64,000 nucleotides of DNA from Aphrophora alni (lineage: Eukaryota; Arthropoda; Insecta; Hemiptera; Aphrophoridae), in assembly GCA_963513935.1 (NCBI GenBank), contig OY740774.1, positions 31,143,868-31,207,867 on the forward strand, read 5' to 3'. The notes beneath the pieces are model-generated. The model was not told the origin of the DNA. It saw only the letters and a program-made list of their open reading frames with translations, and did not search any database. Made by a program: the position numbers and the translations under genes. Below, piece after piece: positions 22,832 through 38,657 of this stretch. Numbering within the stretch: position 1 is the first letter of the stretch; the number at the start of each line of letters is the position of its first letter.

Positions 22832-25482
22832 ATGGAGTTCTACCAATTACCATCGGTCAATAGTGTAAATCGTGTTTTATTTAAATTTTAAAAAAATAAT
22901 AATTTCTGGAAAGTTATGTTTTCATCATTTGGTTGATGAATTTTATATTAACCATTTTACTCTCTAAGTATTGAATTTGTAATGACGTTCTAGATTACAG
23001 AATATATATATTTATATATTAGGTATTTCATACAATATTTAATGCATAATTTAAAAAGGAAAAAAACATGTCTTCTTGTTCAAACAGCTAATATTTAATT
23101 TTTGTATGAAAACTTTAACTCTCGTTTTTATTGTTATATTTATAGATCATTTTTTGAAAATGATATTTTTTTTACATAAAAAAATGATAATCGCTTACAT
23201 AAAATAATTAACCTGACGTGTTAAGTTAACGCTTATATAAAGCATCCGCCCTATTGCGTTCCGATTAGACCTTCAAAATTAATGAGGGTGTACCTCAATG
23301 ATATGAGCCCATCTCGAAATACCTTGAATACCTGACAATCCATTATCTAGGCTATCGCACACCTTTCATTTTGACTCTCACATCTACTTACTCTTTTATT
23401 TTCAGATTTTAATTAAATTGTAGTTATTATAAGTACATTAGGCCTGAACAATCGCGCCACATATTTCCTTTTAAAACAGGTGAATTAAGAAATACGAGAA
23501 TTTTTGTAACGTTTATTCGTTATTAGAAAGTAACTTTTAACATTTGAGATAATTCAGCATCCAACCCATAATTGGGTTTTGAGTAGACAACTCAACATTT
23601 TCAAATATAAACTCAAATAAATCATATGATTCTGTATATACATATTTTATTTAGTAGAGACAAATATTTAAAACCGGAAATCGCTATATACAAGTATTTG
23701 ATTAATTTAAAAATCTTTCACTCGTTCAAGTATTTTGATCTAGACTTAAATCTGAAGTGATATTTTTTCTATATTTTCTTAATAAGATATATTTTTATTT
23801 AACCTAACCTAGCCCTTTATTACTTTTTGAGTAACTTGTTATAGTACATCGTTTTTATAAATATGCACTAGGTTTTGCTTTGTTTAGCACCGTAGCTTGG
23901 AAACTTATATTGAAGACGATCATAACTTCTTTATTATAGAATAAACTCCGGTTTCATTGTACATACTTGTACCAATTTATAAAGAAGATAGTTTGATAGT
24001 TTTGATTGTGAGACTAATTGAAGTAGACTGATGAGAGTAAATATTTTGTTGTCGTTTTCACGTTACAATATATTTCGCTCTATTTTTACTTTCTCATTAT
24101 TACGAATATGGAGTTATGTGATGAGTCAAAAAATGTCAGATATATATGTTTGTTTTGATGTCCTCTGAGTTAAAATTTTTTTTGTGACATGAGGTTTGTC
24201 TGTCGTATATATAGTGCTTGCTCTAAATGAGTGGACCAATTGTAATCAAATTTTGTTCACTTGTAGGATAATAATGTTCTACTCTAATGTAAATGAAACC
24301 GAAATAATATTCTGCAATCTTTAAAACTAAAATTTCAGTTTATTCGAAATGGAAACGTACATTTTAATTTATCTTCCAAAATGCGTACTCCTCAAACCTA
24401 ACAATGAGCCATGACGAGGATTTTACGATGTAGCTATTCCACAGAGGCCATATTGATACTACAATAATACATTCAAGAGAGTTAAAAGTTTACGGTTGCA
24501 ACTGAATATTTCCTTTTTCTAAATGAATAATATCTAAAGAAAATACTTATCGGGGTTTTTCCGGAAAATATCCGTCATACCATTGTTTAAGTTAACCAAT
24601 GGAAATACAATAAAATTAATAAATAATAAACTATTGTCCGATTGAATTTACAAATTTATTGGTTAACTCTTACGCTTGCTTCTTAATAAAAATAAAATTT
24701 CAGTCTGTTTAATGATATTTTAAACACATAGATTTTATTTACATTAACAATTAGAAACAAAGAATAATTCCAAATGTTTACGTTTGTTTACGATAGACCA
24801 CCGCAAGAAAGTTGCGATACCTACTATACTAATTTTTAATTACGTAAAACCTATATCACAATTTAAGTTTATTTTGTGCCAATATCGTAGAGTGTGCTAA
24901 AGTTTGAGAAATGATTTCGAACTTAAAAATGTTTGTGATAAACAAGTGTCTAAAATGTTTATTTTTAATTTCGTCTGTCTTTTTTCTCTTTTTCAAAAAA
25001 AAAACAATTTACATCTCCAGATCAAATTGCGATATCGATACAAAATTGTGTAAAACGTTTTATACATTTAATTTACAGTGAAACCAAAACACTTAAATTG
25101 TCTACTTAACAGTTTATAATAATGACTTAATAGCTTTAAAAAAGCGTTTATTACAAGTTCTTAATGTCAAATATCTCAAAAACCGTTGATGTTACAAACG
25201 GTTTACAAGATACAAAATATTTGGCTCTTTTAATTAGATGATTTCCTCATTTAAGTTGCATGATGATGGATAACTCGGGTATATCTAAAAAATAATGATT
25301 TTAAGGAAATTTACTCATACATAGGGGTCTTCCAGCACGTAGCTGTCGACTTTTAAAATAGTTATTAAGTTAGCTATGGGTACTGGAAGACAGAGAAATG
25401 CTCTTGTGTCTCAAAGTTAATAAGAAAGGTTTAGTTTTTTACCATTATTACCGCTAGTTTTCAACATGAAATGAAACTAATT
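22832..25482. other. AT-rich stretch, no gene seen
   Basis: Contains one member of the ACCGATTTT-type repeat near 24230 and CTAACCTAACCTA-like units at 23799. No coding frame stands out. Confidence 0.5.
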
Positions 25483-26025
25483 GTTTTTTTCTTACTATGC
25501 GGAAGCTGGTTTTGTCCCTTTGCCATCTCAGCCTATTTTGAGACTTTTTGTGCACTTTCTTACCATAGTCGATTCATTTTAAATCTATTTCCTTCCTATG
25601 ATTTAGAATCTGCTTTACTAGATTGTCAACTTCTGTAAAATCCCTGGAGTCTTTTCCGCTCCAGGTTTTCAGATTTCAAAAGTATCTGTTCCACTGTTTG
25701 TATTGTTCGCTTGTTTATATTTAATCTTGTATTAATTCTAAAGTGTTAATATGTTTCTTAAATGCTCCATGTCCAGTCACGAACTTCAAAACCTTCCTTT
25801 GGTTGCACCTACTGAGTGTGGATACGTATCTTGAACGTGTTGTGAGATGTTGTACAGAGATCCCTTCAACATACCTTTCAAGGTCTTTTTCTAATGGTTT
25901 AGCGTCGCTTTGATAATTCACCTTTTCAGTGTTGTTCTTGCTGCAGTCTTGCTTATGCCACAAGGAAGCACATGACCAATTTAGGGTGTTTTGAGCTCCT
26001 TCCTTAGCCAGTTAACTAAAAGTGT
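25483..26025 (-). pseudogene. RNase H-type LINE 3' fragment 2, broken
   Basis: On the minus strand the order of motifs matches the C-terminal end of RNase H-bearing non-LTR elements. A first frame gives VLPCGISKTAARTTLKR. A second gives TTRSRYVSTLSRCNQRKVL and KFVTGHGAFKKHINTLELI, the TGH...H..L segment. A third gives EQILLKSENLERKRLQGFY, in the place of the EETVEHILCEC-type finger. The Cys pair between them is lost. The 3' untranslated part runs down to an A-rich tail at 25483-25490. Several frameshifts and stops show it is dead. It is a different lineage from the fragment at 1794-2417, since motif spacing and sequence differ. Confidence 0.72.
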
Positions 26026-26392
26026 GAATATTTTGTATCTTTTTATTTATTTTAAAATCAACTGATTTCGAGATCTAAATGTTAAAAAATAATAAAAATA
26101 AAATAAAAATTCTATTGAAAAATTATAAGACTTTATAATAGACTGTAAACTTACATTACAAAGCATTCTGGAAAATTTGTTTCACTATCTTAATTCGTTC
26201 TGCAGTTATGTCTTTATTTTGGAGGAAAATACAGGACATATGGTTACAGGAAATTCTATATCATTATGTCTTGGATCACCATCCTACAATTTTTAAATTG
26301 ATCAAGAAATATTCCGCATAACATTAGAGTCCAAAATATAATATTAAAAGTACATATTACCAATAAGAAAATAAAACATTTATAGATAGAAC
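26026..26392. other. Unassigned AT-rich stretch
   Basis: No feature seen between the LINE fragment and repeat AB. Confidence 0.5.
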
Positions 26393-27245
26393 AGAACATG
26401 TAATTTCACATGGAAGAGAAAGAGACACAGTGCATGTCCCAACACTTTATATAGTTTTCTACTTTTTAATGTTACATCGTAAAACCCAAGCTTTCCCGCA
26501 TTAAGATCGCATCTGACATTTAAATGAGCAACGACACTGCATTAAACTTGGACTTGATGTGAATTCCGATAACGGTGCAGTTAAAACCACAATAGTCTTA
26601 TCATGAGCGACAAAAGAACAGGTATTTGCATTAACGCTGACTTTACTGAATAAAGGACGTTTATGTTTAGTTCTGAATCCACCCACCAGAAGCGTTGTTA
26701 TCTATAAAACTACGATGCTATTGCGTGCGTAGAAATTATAAAGTAGGGGTTTATTTTGTCTTGGAATTATTTATTAAAAGAAAGATAATTCTTAATTCAA
26801 CTAACGCTTATTATATATAGACGTGGAAGTGAATTAATGTCAACTATAACTGGAAGCATATAAAATATTTAATGCTCAGTTGTGAAAACAATGCCACCTA
26901 GATCGTCGTAGGCGGTGTTGCATGATATAAGCGAATAGCACTACAATATGGTAATGTTGCCATTTATAATATTATTTCACAATGGATTTAATGAGACGTT
27001 GTTTCTTGAGAAAACTATTTGATTTCATTTTTCTCTACCGCGACACGAAACTGTGGAATATTTTAGAATTGCATAAGGAAAAGTGGTTAACAAGAATAGC
27101 TGTATGGTAGTGTAGCCGTATTAATAATTTCATTGTGGTTAGATGGTGTGGGATAAATATGGAAATTGTGAAAATTATAGAACAAAATTGAATATAGTGG
27201 AATTAAGTTTATATGTATTGGATTATTCATGAAAATTAAATTTAT
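26393..27245 (-). repeat. Repeat AB, unsplit copy
   Basis: Reverse-orientation copy of 7790-8187 plus 11697-12140, continuous here. Neither copy has a shared open frame, so it is not a protein-coding element as far as can be seen. The junction that is interrupted in the other copy lies near 26829. The element's ends and class are unknown. Confidence 0.7.
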
Positions 27246-27311
27246 AAGAGTAGTCTAATATATGAACGAATTTTGAGATTGTCATTTAACTTTACTATGT
27301 GGACTGTTTTA

Positions 27312-27572
27312 TTATAGTTCCTTAGTATACTGCGTAATGGAAACGTTAAGAACCTCCATCGTGTCTGAACACAATATAGGTAAGATAGGTGCCATTGTAT
27401 TGAGAGGCATGAGAAAGGTAACGTCCTTGTCACATAAAAAGCAATTATCTTCTTTTTGGGACCCGAGCCGATGTTTGGCATCATATTCTTCTGCAGCTGC
27501 GGACACAGTCAATGAATAAACCAGGAGAGAGCAACATTGAAGATGGCAGCAAAAATTGAAGCACCTCATCAA
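27312..27572 (-). CDS. Cys-containing open frame, unrecognised
   Basis: An 86-codon frame on the minus strand. Its second half has a protein-like composition: EDNCFLCDKDVTFLMPLNTM followed by APILPILCSDTMEVL, that is C-x2-C and one further Cys. This recalls the N-terminal zinc-binding (ZAD-like) region of some insect zinc-finger proteins, but the second Cys pair is missing. A splice acceptor-like CTGTGTCCGCAG precedes CTGCAGAAGAAT in the frame. It may be a piece of a decayed gene, an exon, or chance in a GC-richer island. I would not assign a function. Confidence 0.25.
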   Translation of the reverse strand: MMRCFNFCCHLQCCSLLVYSLTVSAAAEEYDAKHRLGSQKEDNCFLCDKDVTFLMPLNTMAPILPILCSDTMEVLNVSITQYTKEL

Positions 27573-27668
27573 GGCTCCGAGTTCAGCTGTTCTGATCTCT
27601 GGATTAGCTTAAACAGGAATATCTCTAACAGGAAGTTTTAGAAGCAGAAATGGTCATTTTATTGAACA

Positions 27669-27941
27669 TTGAACGAAAGTATGCCTCTCCCTGGAGACGA
27701 AAACTGTCGATTGTGCGGACGAACATATGAGTTTGAAATAACATCCTCAGAACTGCGAGTCATTGAAGTGCGGGAGAAGGTGATTCTTTGGACTCACAGC
27801 TGGGGAATTAAAAAGACACAATTTTCGAACTATTTAAATATACGGGAATCGATCGGGCTGGTTAGGGCTAAGGGGAGTACAATAAACTTCTGGTTATCGT
27901 ACATGAGCCCTTCAGATTTCGGATCCCCGAGTACCAATTAA
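27669..27941 (+). CDS. Open frame with C-x2-C start, unrecognised
   Basis: A 90-codon frame in GC-richer DNA. It begins MNESMPLPGDENCRLCG and continues without further Cys. It shares the NC-x-LC motif with the opposite-strand frame at 27312-27572 only 100 bases away, which may hint that both are debris of one gene family or of one inverted duplication. No domain, signal peptide or splice structure supports it further. Confidence 0.2.
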   Translation: MNESMPLPGDENCRLCGRTYEFEITSSELRVIEVREKVILWTHSWGIKKTQFSNYLNIRESIGLVRAKGSTINFWLSYMSPSDFGSPSTN

Positions 27942-28299
27942 GGATCTTTATAATTGGTTGAATAAATATAATGTTTAATTGTTTCAAAAAATATTGGTTT
28001 TATTTTGCGTAAATCCAAAAATGTGCGTTTTGAATTATTTTCCGTCTGTATACCTGACCGTCGTTTGTGCGGTGTCTTACATTCCAAACTTGTGAACAGG
28101 TTTTTATAAAATTTATTATATGCAATATTTTTTCTATATGTTTATTGGTTTATTCTGTATTTTACTAAGTGAGTAGACGTTGGGATGTATGTACAGGGTT
28201 TTAAAAACTTATATCTGTTTAATGGGACAATTTAGTTATTACACTGGTTAAAGCAAGGTTGTTTGTTCTCCAACTAGGAATAAAGCACAAGAAGTTAGT
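27942..28299. other. Unassigned stretch
   Basis: No gene seen. It includes AACTTGTGAACAGGTTTTTAT (28089), related to the ACCGATTTT repeat motif. Confidence 0.45.
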
Positions 28300-28640
28300 G
28301 GAGAGGGGCGGAGCTTAGTAGTCAGAGGAAAGTTACGGAGCTTAGTAGTCAATGGAGAGGGGCGGAGCTTAGTAATCAGTGGAGAGGAGCGGAGCTTAGT
28401 AGTCAGTGGAGAGGGGCGGAGCTTAGTAATATGTAGAGAGGGGCGGAGCTTAGTAATCAGTGGAGAGGAGCGGAGCTTAGTAGTCAGTGAAAAGGTGTGG
28501 AGCTTAGTAGTCAGTGTAGATAGGCGGAGCTTAGTAATCAATAGAGAGGGGCGGAACTTAGTAATCAGTGGAGAGGGACGGAGCTTAGTAATCAGTGGAG
28601 AGGGGCGGAGCTTAGTAGTCAATGAAAAGGTGTAGAGATT
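28300..28640. repeat. 27-bp minisatellite, about 12 copies
   Basis: Unit GCGGAGCTTAGTAATCAGTG followed by GAGAGGG, with copies differing mainly by AGTAGTC/AGTAATC and GGAGAGGGGC/GAAAAGGTGT. Because 27 is a multiple of three, the reverse strand stays open for 143 codons as repeated ITKLRPSPL units; this frame is a by-product of the repeat, not a gene. Confidence 0.93.
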
Positions 28641-32664
<4,024 letters not shown>

Positions 32665-32691
32665 TATATATATATATATATATATATATAT

Positions 32692-32736
<45 letters not shown>
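32665..32736. repeat. (TA)n microsatellite, interrupted
   Basis: Two TA runs separated by TTCTCA at 32691-32696; the second ends at the TACAGAGTG end of the next element. Confidence 0.93.
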
Positions 32737-32740
<4 letters not shown>

Positions 32741-33356
32741 GTGTTCAGAAAATGTCATGGTAAACTTTAAATGATATGAGTCAAAATAAAGAAAAAAGTT
32801 CCTATAAACATATTTAGTAAACTCTTCGTTTTCAATCTCTTATCTACTAACAAAACTAACAGCACTCAAGATAATCTCTACCCCCCCCCCCCAATGTCAT
32901 TTCGTTAGGCAGGATTAAAATAAGGCGCTGATAATCCAGAGTTTAAAAAATAATAAAAATTTAAAACCAATGGTGAAAATATTCATGGTTGATTATTAAC
33001 TTTTGTAGACATCCTTGATTTATATGAAAAATATTTGTTTTTTTTAATAGAGTGTAAATTTCGCTAGTCACATAAATATGCCTTAAGCGTAAATAGAATT
33101 TATTTGAAACTTTAATTTATACATTTACAAAATGGCGGTCATTTACATTTGTTGTTACGTTAATGGTTTTAGAGATATTGAATATTAAAAATTTCTAGTT
33201 GTCACCATTTCGACAATTTATTAGTTAAATTTTTGATTCTCGTTAAAAGTTATAAAATGGCTGACAGGTGGACAACGAAGCGTTTTCGAACATAACTTTG
33301 TAGGAAATTTATTTTTACCCATAAAGTTGGGCACAAAAGTATCTGAACTTCCTGTA
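32735..33356. mobile_element. Possible short element with TACAGRGT ends, copy 2
   Basis: The left end reads TACAGAGTGTTCAGAAAATG and the right end, reversed, TACAGGAAGTTCAGATAC: an inverted TACAG and GTTCAGA in both. It contains GCGGTCATTT- and GGCTGACAG-type patches but no coding frame. Length (622) is close to the 670 of the similar segment at 2873-3542. A run of twelve C lies at 32881-32892. Confidence 0.4.
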
Positions 33357-36300
33357 TATACATTACAGTAAGAATATACAATTTATATTTAAATAAAAAT
33401 ATTCGCAAATTATTCACATTAGTAAAATTAATAATTATTACATTTGAACAAACGACACATCTCAACTGCAGTTTCAAATAAAATATAAAACCGTACAACG
33501 TTATCTTTTTCACCAATTAAAACAATTCCAAACAAAATCCATTCACCTAGCTACTGCGCAGGTAAATTTATTTCAATCGCTCTACTTTTTTTTTTAAATA
33601 AAACATTTTAAGTAGATTACCATCGTGCGGGTTGACTGGTGGATTAACATCATCATGTCGGCGAATGTTTTTGTTTAGTTTTTGTGTGTATTTTTTTGTT
33701 TTTTGTAATAAACTGTCGACATCCGCTAGAATAAAGCATGCGGGTCCTACCCCCCCCCCCCGTTACCATTTAACCCGTACTTCTGACTACAGCCCTCATT
33801 TTAATAACACTTTTATGTCCCTTGTTTAATATCATTGTGTGCGTATGTTTTGGTAATTTTAAAGTTTTGAAGTTTATTTTAGGGACACTTTATTAAAGCT
33901 GTCTTCTCTTAATGAGTGGAATGAGTTGTTGAGTTTTAGGTTGTTACTTGAGTTAACTTTGTGAAATATTGCTTCGCATTTAGGAAACTTCATAATCCTG
34001 TATTGGTATATTTTATTCTGACATTTACCATTATTCGTGAATATAAAAGGAACATTTCTTTCGATAAAGTTTATCAATTGAAAACAAGAGTTGGTTTTTA
34101 CTCTCAAAACGTCTATTTTTTTTTATTCACCCATATTATTGCAAGAATGTGTAAGCCAATACTATGGACAATACATTATTGTTCACCAAATTAATAAAAT
34201 CATTATTTTCCACAGTATTTCGGACATAGGAGTCAATTATACTGAACTGTGTAGTGTCATCATTGAACTACTAATGTGTAATCATTCTCAATAACTTTAA
34301 AACCAGAATTAATAATAATTTATGGCGACCATATTTGTGAAATTTAGAAATTTATATAACTTATTTGTCTGTTCAGGTGAAAAGAAACACTTTTTTAAAT
34401 CTGCCATTTAAATCTTTTTCACGAAATTATCTCATGAGCCACTGAACTGATTTTGATAAAACAAAACTTTATATATAATTTTGGTTTGGTGTTTAGGTGG
34501 TCAAATTATATTTTCTTAAAATTTGCTAATAACTATGGGTTATTGGCTCTTTTTTTCGTGTGTAATTCATTTTGGACATTTTATTTTGTTTAGCTTGATG
34601 TTGTGCTCTCACTATAATTATATTCATATGTATGTGAGAGTACCCTGAACAAGCTATACCTATAAAGGTACATATTTGTATTTTCAAAAGTAATGTAAAT
34701 TTGTATGTCATCATACTTTGGTTTTTATTTTGAATTATAAACAACCTGTAAATTTGATATTATTATTTTTATATATTATTCTTTTTTATGTAGATAATTA
34801 AATTCACGAGAAAGTTAAATTTATTTAACCCAAAAACATTTACGACAAAAGTTACTTATCTAATTGAAATAGAAATTATTTATTTATATTTTTGTAAAGA
34901 ATCTCGTTTAAATCAAAAGTTGTATGTGTGAATTACTTTTCTTAATATTTTACCAAAATGTTGTTAAAATTAATATACTGATTTTGTAAATTTTATAACA
35001 ATTCAACCACATCAGTGTTTGTGTTTATACCTTCCGAACTAACTCTTGGGGAAACGGTAAACAAAAAAACGTGTTATTTATTTATTTCATCACGTCTCTA
35101 TTGTTTCATGTAACATGACTTGTCAAATTACAGTTTATATATTAAAAATAATATACACATTTAAGTAAATCTACATAAAAATCCCATTCAAAACTAATGT
35201 AAATATTTTAAAAATATTCATTCAAGAACAAATAAAAATAAAGAATCCTTTACCGACACCAGTAGACTGAGTTTAGGCGTTTTTCGAATTGATTTAACGA
35301 GTAAAACGAAATTTCAACGAGCTAACATCTGAGTGAACTCTTGAATATCTAAATAGAACCTTTGTTTTAAATATTTTCTGGATGTGTGTTAAACAACTTT
35401 ATTACAGAGTAGTAAAGCCAAGTTGAAAAGGTATAAGTCGTGGATAGGAAATTGAAGAAATTGATTGTGGATATGATATTAGTGTTGGTGTTGATTCATT
35501 CCAAATATACTCAAATCGCACTTAAAAAAAAAAATTGCATGAATGTAAATTCAAGAGAAATTTAAAAAAAGCGTACAATTATTTTCTGCAAACGAAATTC
35601 GTTGCATCTTAAGTTATTTGTTAGAGCAAAATGTGTATTTACATGCGTATTTATTAGCCAAACTTTTTATTATTTTTTAAATTTAAACAAATCAGTCTGT
35701 TATGGCTAAATAAATCGATTTCGAGTGTGCAATTCTCTACAGCCCAAACGTGGGACCAATTTTAAACAAACTTGATATATGGGCAAATTATCCCCTTATC
35801 CTAAATTTTGTTTAATATTATTCAAAATTGAGGGTTGCTGCCATAAGAAAAAGCCCAAAATTATGTTACAAAATCTACTGTAACGATTCCGATCGAATTT
35901 TTCTCAATTATAGCATCTAAGTACCAAAGAATCCGGTTTGTGAGTTGTTGGTAAACAACAAAAAACAAGATATTTGGCCATGTGGGTGATATTAAATAAG
36001 TAGTTTCTCAAATTAGCTCCACCGATTTTGTACAAATTTTTTTAAATATATAGAATCATGGCCTAAATACATGGGTAAAATTGCAAGTAAAAACATAAAA
36101 AAAAAGCATTAAGGAACAATTGGCAAATGAAGGGGTTAAACCACCGACTTGTGTCCGTTGGCATATATGGAGAGTTATTAATTATATAAAGTAGAAGTCT
36201 TGTAAGCGGAAGTTTAAATTTGACAGACAGACACTCCCTTGAAATTATAAAATTCCTTGGTTGTACGTACCAGCATAAAGAGAAATCAATAAAAATTCAA

Positions 36301-36519
36301 TCCATCTTTTGATAGTTATTAAATTGTTTATCTCACATCTACTAGAAACTGTATTTAAAACATACGCAACTCATTTCTCAGTGTGTGGTAAAATAAATTG
36401 TATTCCTTATACAAATATACTATAATATATGATGACTTCACACTGATATTTAATTTTCAGATTTGTAGGTTACACCGTGTTCGAGTTGGGGGGGGGTTAA
36501 TGATCCGACCCTTTATATT
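33357..36519. other. AT-rich stretch, old repeats only
   Basis: A run of twelve C is at 33750-33761 and a seven-plus G run at 36488-36496. Motifs of the ACCGATTTT family occur near 34445, 35755 and 36022. No coding frame was recognised. Confidence 0.45.
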
Positions 36520-36918
36520 GGGGGACTATGAAACTGCCCCGATATTTTAGGTACGTTTGAAATGATGAAACTGCCCCGCTCATTAAAGAGGATCAAGAAG
36601 GGTCGCCTCGCAAGACCAGAAATGCTGAAATTGCCCCGAGCGCAATTTCGATGTTATGTGTATAAATTTAACCTCAATCAAGCATATAAGCCTCTATGGC
36701 AAATATAAGGTTAGGTTAGGTTGGGTTGGGTTGGGTTAGGTTAGGTTAGGTCCCGTAGCGTAACATGTAAAATAAATTTTTCAATATTATTTGGGCGTTC
36801 GGGGCAATTTCAGCATTTCTAGTTTTGCAAGGCGACCCTTCCTAATCCTCTCTAATGAGCGGGGCAGTTTCATCGTTTCAAAAGTACCTAAAATATCGGG
36901 GCAGTTTCACTACGCCCT
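36520..36918. mobile_element. Foldback element with TTAGG core, about 399 bp
   Basis: Arms 36520-36655 and 36793-36918 are inverted copies. Each holds the blocks GAAACTGCCCCGATATTTTA, GATGAAACTGCCCCGCTCAT, AAGGGTCGCC and AATGCTGAAATTGCCCCGA with few changes. The outer ends read GGGGGACTATGAAACTG and, reversed, AGGGCGTAGTGAAACTG. No target duplication is evident and there is no coding frame. The centre carries the TTAGG run at 36709-36750. GAAACTGCCCC occurs four times, twice in each arm, so each arm may itself be built of shorter repeats. Confidence 0.75.
36709..36750 (+). repeat. Interstitial TTAGG telomere-type run
   Basis: Eight TTAGG/TTGGG units in a row inside the foldback element. TTAGG is the ordinary telomere unit of most insects. 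Confidence 0.9.
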
Positions 36919-38438
36919 TAAATTGCCTAGCGCCAACATATTAATTTTTCGTTAAACATACATAGTCGTAAAAAAATTCAGCTCGATAGATTTGCCCCTT
37001 AACTACTCCAAGGTAATTTTTTGGTCACTGCTATATTTTCCTATGAGTGTGACAATACAAAGAATATAAATGCAAAGTTTGAAATATACATGCACTTGAA
37101 ATTATAAGGATCCCAGGTTTTACCTACAGGCCTAAAAACAAAAATGAATTTCATCTGTCGGCATTAAAAGTTTGATTTTAATCGAATAAAAATTACGACG
37201 AGGTCGTGTCTATGGTACAAGCGAATCAAGTTTCCACCCTTATTTATAAATATTTGTTTATAGATGGCGTTCGTTTTCACTTTTTGATTGACAACTACCG
37301 AATTAACAATTTTGGTGAAGATGAGTTTTTATTTGTTTTTCTTCTTTACAGGATAAGTGAGTGAAAAAGTTTGTTCAATGTTTTTGCATAGTTTGTTTCC
37401 TATTACAATATTTTCTATAATTTTCGTAATCAAAAGAAAAACTAAAATACTTAAATTATTTTCGGTTCCATAACCCGGTTCTATTAGCTTACTCCAGTGA
37501 CTGTACAATGTCAAAACCATAATCATGTGTTCTATGTGATCAGGCACAGAATGATAACGACTTAATTAGCCATTAGAGTGCAGCACAGACAATGAATAGA
37601 GATAGAATCTAGGATTTGTATTGGCTAGTTCTACGGCAAAGTGTTATAAAATCCTTGTCTCATTGGGAAGGGTAAATTTAAAAAAAAATTGTAAATTGAG
37701 TACGGTCCGTTTACAGTTACATTACTCTAATAAATATGATTGTCTTAACCTGCAAAATCACAATGAAAGTTGGTATATTTCATCATGGTAATTACACAAC
37801 CGTACCAATAAATAATAATAATAAAAAACCTCCAGACAATTATTTATCACAATACCTCATCCACTATACTAATTACTATCTAATCAAAAATTCGTCTCCA
37901 AATCCCTAAATAAATGTTTTTTAATAGAATGGAGCCAACAGTTTTTTTACTATCTACACAAAGACATTAAAATTTATAAACAGACGTACATTTTTTAAAA
38001 ATATTTTACACTCATCAGTATAGTATAGATACGTTTATACGTAGTAAAATGTTTTACATTTTTCTCTTGCAATACTTTCCCTCTATTTATTAAGGTAAAT
38101 TAAAATATTGTACAAAATTTTTTAAAAAATTTGGTTGTGTCAGATTTTTAAAAAAATCGACACATTCACAGAAGCACATGTTTAGGCGTAAAAGAAAAAA
38201 AGTTAAAATCCTTTTTTATCACTTGTTTTAAAGGAGATAAACCTCTCTATCATCATTCCTTATAAAAATATAATGAATAAAATACCATAAAATAAAGACC
38301 CAGCGAATTGCCTTACAGAATGAAATTGCTTACCTTGCAGTCAAGGCAGACGTCATTGATGCTACAATGATATATAAACCCTTAGGTGGGAGGAAACTTG
38401 GTCAGTTGGCCAAGATGATCAAGGGAAGGTGCTGCAGG
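36919..38438. other. Unassigned stretch
   Basis: No coding frame recognised; AT-rich throughout. Confidence 0.5.
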
Positions 38439-38657
38439 AATTCGTGAAGATAACCAGATGGACTTGGCGAGTAAGAGCTTCCTTGGAGTACAATTCTTGA
38501 AGAAAGTCAGACGGACTTGGCAAGTAAGAGCTTCCTGGGAGTATAATTCTTGAAGAAAGTCAGACGGACATGGCGAGTGAGAGATTCCTGGGAGTATCCT
38601 ATAATTCTTGAAGATAACCATACGTACTTGGCGAGTAAGAGCTACCTAGGAGTATTG
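38439..38657. repeat. 53-bp minisatellite, about 4 copies
   Basis: Unit GACTTGGCGAGTAAGAGCTT, CCTTGGAGTACAATTCTTGA, AGAAAGTCAGACG; the repeat starts are at 38461, 38514, 38567 and 38625. The last spacing is 58 because of a TATCC insertion. The open frames on both strands here come from the repeat. Confidence 0.92.

Noticed and set aside
34360..34382. TTATTTGTCTGTTCAG|GTGAAA as a recursive splice site
   Set aside because: Good acceptor but poor donor; it is a pyrimidine-rich stretch within old repeat DNA.
36488..36496. Short G and C runs (also 18783, 32881, 33750, 47074, 51683) as G-quadruplex elements
   Set aside because: They are single homopolymer runs without the four spaced G-tracts needed; they look like ordinary slippage.
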